Notes under the pieces: model-generated
Databases searched by the model: none
Told to the model about the DNA's origin: nothing
Seen by the model: only the letters and a program-made list of their open reading frames with translations
Program-made: the position numbers and the translations under genes
Assembly: GCA_021323175.1 (NCBI GenBank)
Contig: JAJTCK010000010.1
Location: 1-40,700 of the forward strand
Direction: 5' to 3'
From: Solirubrobacterales bacterium
Lineage (GTDB): Bacteria; Actinomycetota; Thermoleophilia; Solirubrobacterales; 70-9
DNA length: 40,700 nt
Part shown: positions 36,909 through 40,700 of the stretch, piece by piece
Numbering within the stretch: position 1 is the first letter of the stretch
Layout of the letters: every line of letters starts with the position of its first letter

Positions 36909-37391
36909 ATGCTCCGCCGTGACTACGAGGGCCAGCACTGCTCCGTGGCTTCCGCCCTGGAGACGATCGGCGAGCGCTGGACCATGCTCGTGATCCGCGA
37001 GGTCCTGCAGGGTCGGCGCAAGTTCGCCGAGATGCAGAGGGTTCTGGGCGTGGCGCGGAACGTGCTGGCCAACCGGCTTCAGCGCCTGACGGACGAGGGC
37101 ATCCTGGAGCGGCGCATCTACAGCGAGCGCCCCGAGCGCTACGAGTACTTCCTGACCCAGAAGGGCCTGGATCTGTGGCCGGTCTTCGTGGCGCTGATGC
37201 ACTGGGGGGACACCTACATGCCCCAGCCCGGCGGGCCCCCCGTCCGCCTGGTGCACAAGGACGGCTGCGGCGGCGCGATCGACGACCGCCGCATCTGCGA
37301 GCGCTGCGGCGAGCATGTGACCGTGCGCGACGTGACCGGCATCCTCGACCCCGAGGTCGAGCGAGGCATCGCCGAAAAGCTCTCGACCTAG
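36909..37391 (+). CDS. HxlR-family transcriptional regulator
   Basis: 160 residues from ATG 36909. Winged helix-turn-helix of the HxlR/MarR-like type: GQHCSVASALETIGERWTML with the conserved Cys, then VIREVLQGRRKFAEMQRVLG, NVLANRLQRLTDEGILERR and RYEYFLTQKGLDLWPVF, the family hallmark block. The tail contains Cys residues (CGG, CERCGEH) that may bind zinc. An in-frame TTG at 36873 is a possible earlier start but overlaps the operator. It is divergent from the thioesterase unit and followed by an acyl-CoA dehydrogenase. Confidence 0.92.
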   Translation: MLRRDYEGQHCSVASALETIGERWTMLVIREVLQGRRKFAEMQRVLGVARNVLANRLQRLTDEGILERRIYSERPERYEYFLTQKGLDLWPVFVALMHWGDTYMPQPGGPPVRLVHKDGCGGAIDDRRICERCGEHVTVRDVTGILDPEVERGIAEKLST

Positions 37392-37394
37392 AGC

Positions 37395-37410
37395 CTCGCC
37401 GCGGCGAGGG
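37395..37410. repeat. 16-bp perfect palindrome after the HxlR gene
   Basis: CCTCGCCGCGGCGAGG, 4 bp after the HxlR stop and 33 bp before the acyl-CoA dehydrogenase start. It can form a strong hairpin with almost no loop, or serve as a dimer-binding site. No T-tract follows, so it is not a typical intrinsic terminator. Confidence 0.4.
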
Positions 37411-37443
37411 AGAGTGGTTGCCTGTGCTTGACTGGCGGCGCTC

Positions 37444-38589
37444 ATGGACTTCGACCTGACGGACGAGCAGCGCCTGCTTCGCGACACGGTCCGCGACTTC
37501 GCGCGCAAGGAGGTCGCCCCCGTAGCCGAGGAGCTCGACCGGACCAAGGCCTTCCCCTATGAGCTGGTCTCGAAGATGGGCGAGCTGGGTCTGATGGGCA
37601 TCCCCTTCCCAGCAGAGCATGGGGGCGGCGGCGCCGACACGCTCAGCTACGCGCTCGCCGTGGAGGAGCTGACGCGGATCGATTCCTCCGTGGCGATCAC
37701 GATGGCGGCCCACACCTCCCTGGGCACGATGCCGATCCACCTGTGGGGGACCGACGAGCAGAAGGACGACTGGCTTCCCCAGCTCACGTCGGGAAGCCGG
37801 CTGGCGGCCTTCGGCCTGACCGAGCCAGAGGCGGGCTCGGATGCAGGCAACACCAAGACCATCGCCAGGCTCGAGGACGGCGAGTGGGTGATCAACGGCG
37901 CCAAGCAGTTCATCACCAACTCGGGCACCGACATCTCCGGCTGCGTCACGATCACCGCCGCCACCGGAGACGGCGATGGCCGCAAGGAGATCTCGAACCT
38001 GATCGTCCCCAACGGCACGCCCGGCTACGAGGCCGGTGAGCCCTACCGCAAGATGGGCTGGAACGCCTCGGACACGCGGCCCCTCACGTTCACCGACTGC
38101 CGGGTGCCCGAGTCGAGCCTGCTGGGCCGCCGCGGCGACGGCTTCAAGCAGTTCATGCAGATCCTGGACGGGGGGCGCATCGGGGTGGCCGCCATGGGCG
38201 TCGGCCTCGCGCAGGGTGCCCTGGACGAGGCGATCGCCTACGCCAAGGAGCGCCGCGCCTTCGGGCAGCCGATCTCCAAGTTCCAGGCGATCCAGGCCAA
38301 GATCGCCGACCTCTCAGCGCAGATCGAGGCGAGCCGGCTGCTCGTCTACCGCGCGGCCATCGAGAAGGACCGCGGCGACCCGTTCACGCTGACCGCAGCC
38401 CAGGCGAAGCTGATCACCGGCCGCCTGGCGGTGCGCGCCACCGAGGAGGCGGTCCAGATCCACGGCGGCTACGGCTACATCGAGGAATACCCGGTCTGCC
38501 GCTTCTACCGCGACGCAAAGATCCTGACGATCGGCGAGGGCACCGACGAGGTGCAGCAGATGGTGATCGCCCGCCAACTCGGTTGTTGA
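37444..38589 (+). CDS. Acyl-CoA dehydrogenase (short/branched-chain type)
   Basis: 381 residues. Oxidises an acyl-CoA to the trans-2-enoyl-CoA with FAD, passing electrons to EtfAB. MDFDLTDEQRLLRDTVRDFA opens the N-terminal helical domain; FGLTEPEAGSDAG and EWVINGAKQFITNSG are the FAD/substrate-loop motifs; RRAFGQPISKFQAIQAKIAD and QIHGGYGYIEEYPVCRFYRD define the C-terminal domain. The catalytic base is Glu365 in IGEGTDEVQQ, the position used in short-chain and butyryl-type enzymes (isovaleryl-CoA dehydrogenases use another site). ATG 37444; the chain length specificity is not set. Confidence 0.93.
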   Translation: MDFDLTDEQRLLRDTVRDFARKEVAPVAEELDRTKAFPYELVSKMGELGLMGIPFPAEHGGGGADTLSYALAVEELTRIDSSVAITMAAHTSLGTMPIHLWGTDEQKDDWLPQLTSGSRLAAFGLTEPEAGSDAGNTKTIARLEDGEWVINGAKQFITNSGTDISGCVTITAATGDGDGRKEISNLIVPNGTPGYEAGEPYRKMGWNASDTRPLTFTDCRVPESSLLGRRGDGFKQFMQILDGGRIGVAAMGVGLAQGALDEAIAYAKERRAFGQPISKFQAIQAKIADLSAQIEASRLLVYRAAIEKDRGDPFTLTAAQAKLITGRLAVRATEEAVQIHGGYGYIEEYPVCRFYRDAKILTIGEGTDEVQQMVIARQLGC

Positions 38590-38617
38590 ATCACGATTTC
38601 AGGGTTGCCAGGGCGCT

Positions 38618-38666
38618 GGGGTCGTAACCCCGTATCCCCGCAGGGCGAAGCCCGAGGAGATGCGGG
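38618..38666. repeat. Hairpin-rich convergent intergenic region
   Basis: Between the convergent acyl-CoA dehydrogenase and SDR genes: GGGG-N6-CCCC (38618-38631) and, next to it, CCCGC (38637-38641) paired with GCGGG (38662-38666), enclosing a GGGC-GAA-GCCC hairpin (38643-38653). It may serve as a bidirectional transcription stop or a structured RNA; no T-tract is seen on either strand. Confidence 0.35.
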
Positions 38667-38681
38667 CAGATGGCGAAGCCG

Positions 38682-39446
38682 TTAGTCGATCAAGGCGCCG
38701 GCGGAGACGTTCAGCGTCGCCGCCGTCATGCTCGCCGCGTAGTCCGAGGCGGCGAAAACCGCCGCCCTCCCGACCTGCTCCAGCGTGGCCGCGCGAGGCA
38801 GCAGCGCCTGCCCCTCGATCAGCTCGACGATGCTGTCCCGCCCGTCGAAGTCCGAGGGGAGCGTCTCGGGAATGCCACCGCTGGACAGCGTCACGAACCT
38901 GACCCCGTGCGGGCCTGCCTCGATGGAGAGCTGCCGCCTGATCGTCTCGATGGTGTCGAAGGCGACCTGGGTGCCGCCCAGGTAGTACTCGCGCTCCGGG
39001 CCGCTGCGGTCCCCCGGCCCGCCGAAGGCGAGGATCACGCCCTGCTTGCGCGGGATCATGTTGCGAGCCGCGGCGCGAGCGGTGATGAAGGTGGTGCGGG
39101 CGGCCGTGTCGACCGAGTCCATGAAGTCGTCGACCCGCATCTCCCAGAGCGGCGTGCCGTGCGTGCTCGGGTGGGAGATCAGGTTGAACGAGACATCGAG
39201 CGCCCCGGCCTCCGAGGCGACGCGATCGGCATGCTCATCGACCTGGGCCTCGTCCAGAGCGTCAACGACGGCCGTCTCGGCGTTCCCGCCGCCGGCGCGG
39301 ATCTCCTCGGCAAGCGCCTCGAGCGTTTCGGTGGTGCGCCCGGTCAGGTGCACCGTCGCGCCCTCGCCGGCGAAGGCGCGCGAAACGGCGCCGCCGATCG
39401 AGCCGGCCGCTCCATAGACGATCGCGTTCTTGCCTGACAGCAGCAT
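38682..39446 (-). CDS. Short-chain dehydrogenase/reductase-like protein lacking YxxxK
   Basis: 254 residues with the classical Rossmann start KNAIVYGAAGSIGGAVSRAF (GxxxGxG at 12-18) and the usual length and strand order (DALDEAQVDE, ALDVSFNLISHP). The catalytic Tyr-x3-Lys is absent: the expected region reads EREYYLGGTQVAFD (Tyr154/155 with Gly/Thr, no Lys), and the NNAG element is replaced by NLIS. A cofactor may still bind, but the usual reduction chemistry is doubtful. It ends in a conserved DYAASMTAATLNVSAGALID motif. Convergent with the acyl-CoA dehydrogenase; ATG at 39446. Confidence 0.88.
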   Translation of the reverse strand: MLLSGKNAIVYGAAGSIGGAVSRAFAGEGATVHLTGRTTETLEALAEEIRAGGGNAETAVVDALDEAQVDEHADRVASEAGALDVSFNLISHPSTHGTPLWEMRVDDFMDSVDTAARTTFITARAAARNMIPRKQGVILAFGGPGDRSGPEREYYLGGTQVAFDTIETIRRQLSIEAGPHGVRFVTLSSGGIPETLPSDFDGRDSIVELIEGQALLPRAATLEQVGRAAVFAASDYAASMTAATLNVSAGALID

Positions 39447-39538
39447 CGGGACTCCTCTCGGGGTTCACTGGATTGGACCGGTCCGGCGGCCCGAACTCAT
39501 CGCTGACGCACGGCGGCTCCGTGCTCGGCCTGGCCGCC

Positions 39539-40537
39539 TCAGTCGTCGGCCCGCTCCAGCAGCTCGCTCGCCGCGCTGGCGGGATCCAGCTCCCTTCGCA
39601 CGACCCGTTCGAGCAGGGTGGAAACCTCCGTGTCCTCGGAGATCGTGGCCTCTAGCCGGCGCCGCATCCGCGCCGCGGCCAGCTCCAGCACCTCGTTGCG
39701 AAGGTTGCGGGCGCGCCGCTCGTCCAGCGTCCCCTCGGCCTCGATGTGGGCACGATGCTCGGCGATCTTCTCGGCCAGCTCAGCCACCCCCTCGCCCTTG
39801 GCAGCCTCGGTCCGCAGGATCGGCACCCGCCAGGAGACGGCCGGGCCCAGCGACAGTACGCCACGGATCTCGCGGATCATCGTGTCGGTCATCGGATGGT
39901 CGGCCTTGTTGACGACGATGATGTCCGGGATCTCCATCACCCCGGCCTTGAGGGCCTGGATCGAGTCGCCCGAGCCGGGCATGAGGACGAGCACCACGGT
40001 GTCGCCGTGGTCGACGATGTCTATCTCGGCCTGGCCGACGCCGACCGTCTCAATCAAGACGTCGTCCTTGCCCGAGGCATCCATCAGCAGCGCCGCCTGC
40101 AGCGTCGCCTCCGAGAGCCCGCCGAGGGCCCCGCGCGAGGCCATCGAGCGGATGAACACGCCCGAATCGAGGAAGTGGTCAGAGAGCCGGATGCGGTCGC
40201 CCAGCAGCGCGCCGCGCGTGAATGGGCTCGACGGGTCGATCGAGAGCACGGCGACCTGGCGGTCCGCGGCCCGCATCTCCTTCGTCAGCGCGCCGATCAG
40301 GGTGCTCTTCCCCACTCCGGGGGGCCCCGTCAGACCGACGATCCGCGCGTGCCCGGTCTGCGGATAGACCTCGCGGACCAACTCCCACCCCGCAGGGTCG
40401 TCGCTTTCTATCAGCGTGATCGCGCGGGCGAGGGCACGTTTGTCGCCGGCCAGCAGGCGCTTCGCAAGGCTTTCGTCCGTCTTGGCGGCGTACCGTTCCG
40501 GGGTGGAGGATCCCGGGCGGCTCGCGAGTGCGAGCAT
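39539..40537 (-). CDS. meaB: Methylmalonyl/acyl-CoA mutase-associated GTPase MeaB
   Basis: 332 residues, ATG 40537. G3E-type P-loop GTPase that gates delivery and protection of the cobalamin cofactor of B12 mutases. RIVGLTGPPGVGKSTLIGAL with Walker A GPPGVGKS (71-78), LSIDPSSPFTRGALLGDRIR, FIRSMASRGALGGLS (switch-like), IETVGVGQAE and IIVVNKADHP (guanine specificity NKAD) are all present. The C-terminus (ARNLRNEVLELAAARMRRRL) is the usual dimerisation helix. The likely client is the split mutase at 28042-30524 (ICM chaperones in this family are called MeaI). Confidence 0.94.
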   Translation of the reverse strand: MLALASRPGSSTPERYAAKTDESLAKRLLAGDKRALARAITLIESDDPAGWELVREVYPQTGHARIVGLTGPPGVGKSTLIGALTKEMRAADRQVAVLSIDPSSPFTRGALLGDRIRLSDHFLDSGVFIRSMASRGALGGLSEATLQAALLMDASGKDDVLIETVGVGQAEIDIVDHGDTVVLVLMPGSGDSIQALKAGVMEIPDIIVVNKADHPMTDTMIREIRGVLSLGPAVSWRVPILRTEAAKGEGVAELAEKIAEHRAHIEAEGTLDERRARNLRNEVLELAAARMRRRLEATISEDTEVSTLLERVVRRELDPASAASELLERADD

Positions 40538-40550
40538 ATGATCCGCCGCC

Positions 40551-40700
40551 GTGATCCGGCTGCTGCGGTTCTGCGCCGCAAACGGGATGCTGAACGCGCG
40601 CTACGCGAGACTGCTGTGGCGGTACATGTGGCGCCGCCTCCTGACCCCCGCCGGGTGGCGCTGGGAAACCGATGGCCCGGTGTTCTTCGGCAAGGGCCTG
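40551..40700 (+). CDS. N-terminal fragment of a probable left-handed beta-helix acyltransferase
   Basis: 50 codons from GTG 40551, open to the window edge. The sequence FCAANGMLNARYARLLWRYM and LTPAGWRWETDGPVFFGKGL has the pattern of the opening of hexapeptide-repeat acyltransferases (basic amphipathic helix, then PVFFGKG leading into the first coil); I recall similar openings in actinobacterial proteins, but only 50 residues are visible. The GTG is 13 bp from the divergent meaB ATG, leaving little room for promoters; an internal ATG at 40587 is another possible start. Confidence 0.5.
   Translation, partial: MIRLLRFCAANGMLNARYARLLWRYMWRRLLTPAGWRWETDGPVFFGKGL

Noticed and set aside
36768-37547. 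Long upstream extension of the thioesterase frame
   Set aside because: It is antisense to the HxlR gene; the GTG at 36767 coupled to the 28-codon frame is preferred.
38590-38660. Possible tRNA
   Set aside because: The GGGG/CCCC hairpin looks like an anticodon arm at first sight, but there is no acceptor stem, no T-arm GGTTCGA element and no cloverleaf.

Overview
The window is a 40.7-kb piece of a high-GC chromosome, almost certainly actinobacterial. The best guess is the Thermoleophilia/Solirubrobacterales. That placement is inferred from very high GC, many GTG and TTG starts, RTX-type secreted protein, a deep-branching mix of acyl-CoA enzymes and gene order; it was not tested by any search. 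No tRNA, rRNA, CRISPR array, insertion sequence or phage gene was recognised, and the region reads as ordinary chromosome.

Left third (1-20.5 kb): the F-type ATP synthase operon runs leftward on the minus strand (small membrane protein, atpB, E, F, H, A, G, D, the last cut by the window edge). Upstream of it on the same strand lie a WecA/TagO-type polyprenyl-phosphate sugar-phosphate transferase, an AsnB-type amidotransferase, a bacterial sugar transferase, a DUF354 protein, glyA, tsaC (Sua5/YrdC), prmC, prfA, a DUF1385 membrane protein and rpmE. The backbone rpmE-prfA-prmC-tsaC-glyA-wecA-atp is an old gene order shared by Gram-positive lineages. A surface-polysaccharide trio sits between glyA and wecA, and an ECF sigma/anti-sigma pair with a divergent secreted RTX-like protein sits between wecA and the atp genes. 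The shared intergenic region of the last group carries two back-to-back ECF-type promoters (GGAAT-N16-CGTC in both directions), so the sigma factor probably controls its own operon and the secreted protein.

Middle (20.5-24.4 kb): an alpha/beta hydrolase read from a nearly leaderless promoter that holds two copies of a palindromic operator, a secreted sulfatase convergent with it, a small lipoprotein cytochrome c and a GNAT acetyltransferase.

Right part (24.4-40.7 kb): mainly acyl-CoA catabolism. An operon encodes EtfB, EtfA and an ETF:quinone oxidoreductase that lacks one of the usual four cluster cysteines. A split B12-dependent acyl-CoA mutase follows; its large subunit has the active-site pair of isobutyryl-CoA mutase (Phe/Gln), not methylmalonyl-CoA mutase (Tyr/Arg). 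Then come a HAD-family phosphatase, a thiolase, an FMN-reductase-like flavoprotein, leucyl aminopeptidase, a multi-pass membrane protein, a SnoaL-like protein, a PaaI-type thioesterase preceded by a coupled 28-residue open frame, a divergent HxlR regulator, an acyl-CoA dehydrogenase, a degenerate SDR, the mutase chaperone MeaB and the start of a probable acyltransferase. Electrons from the acyl-CoA dehydrogenase would pass through EtfAB to the quinone oxidoreductase, and the mutase plus MeaB would handle branched acyl-CoA such as that from valine.

Two genes (ECF sigma factor, multi-pass membrane protein) have no ATG/GTG/TTG at the position where their conserved or hydrophobic sequence begins, but each has an ATT or ATC about 7 nt after a Shine-Dalgarno-like purine run.
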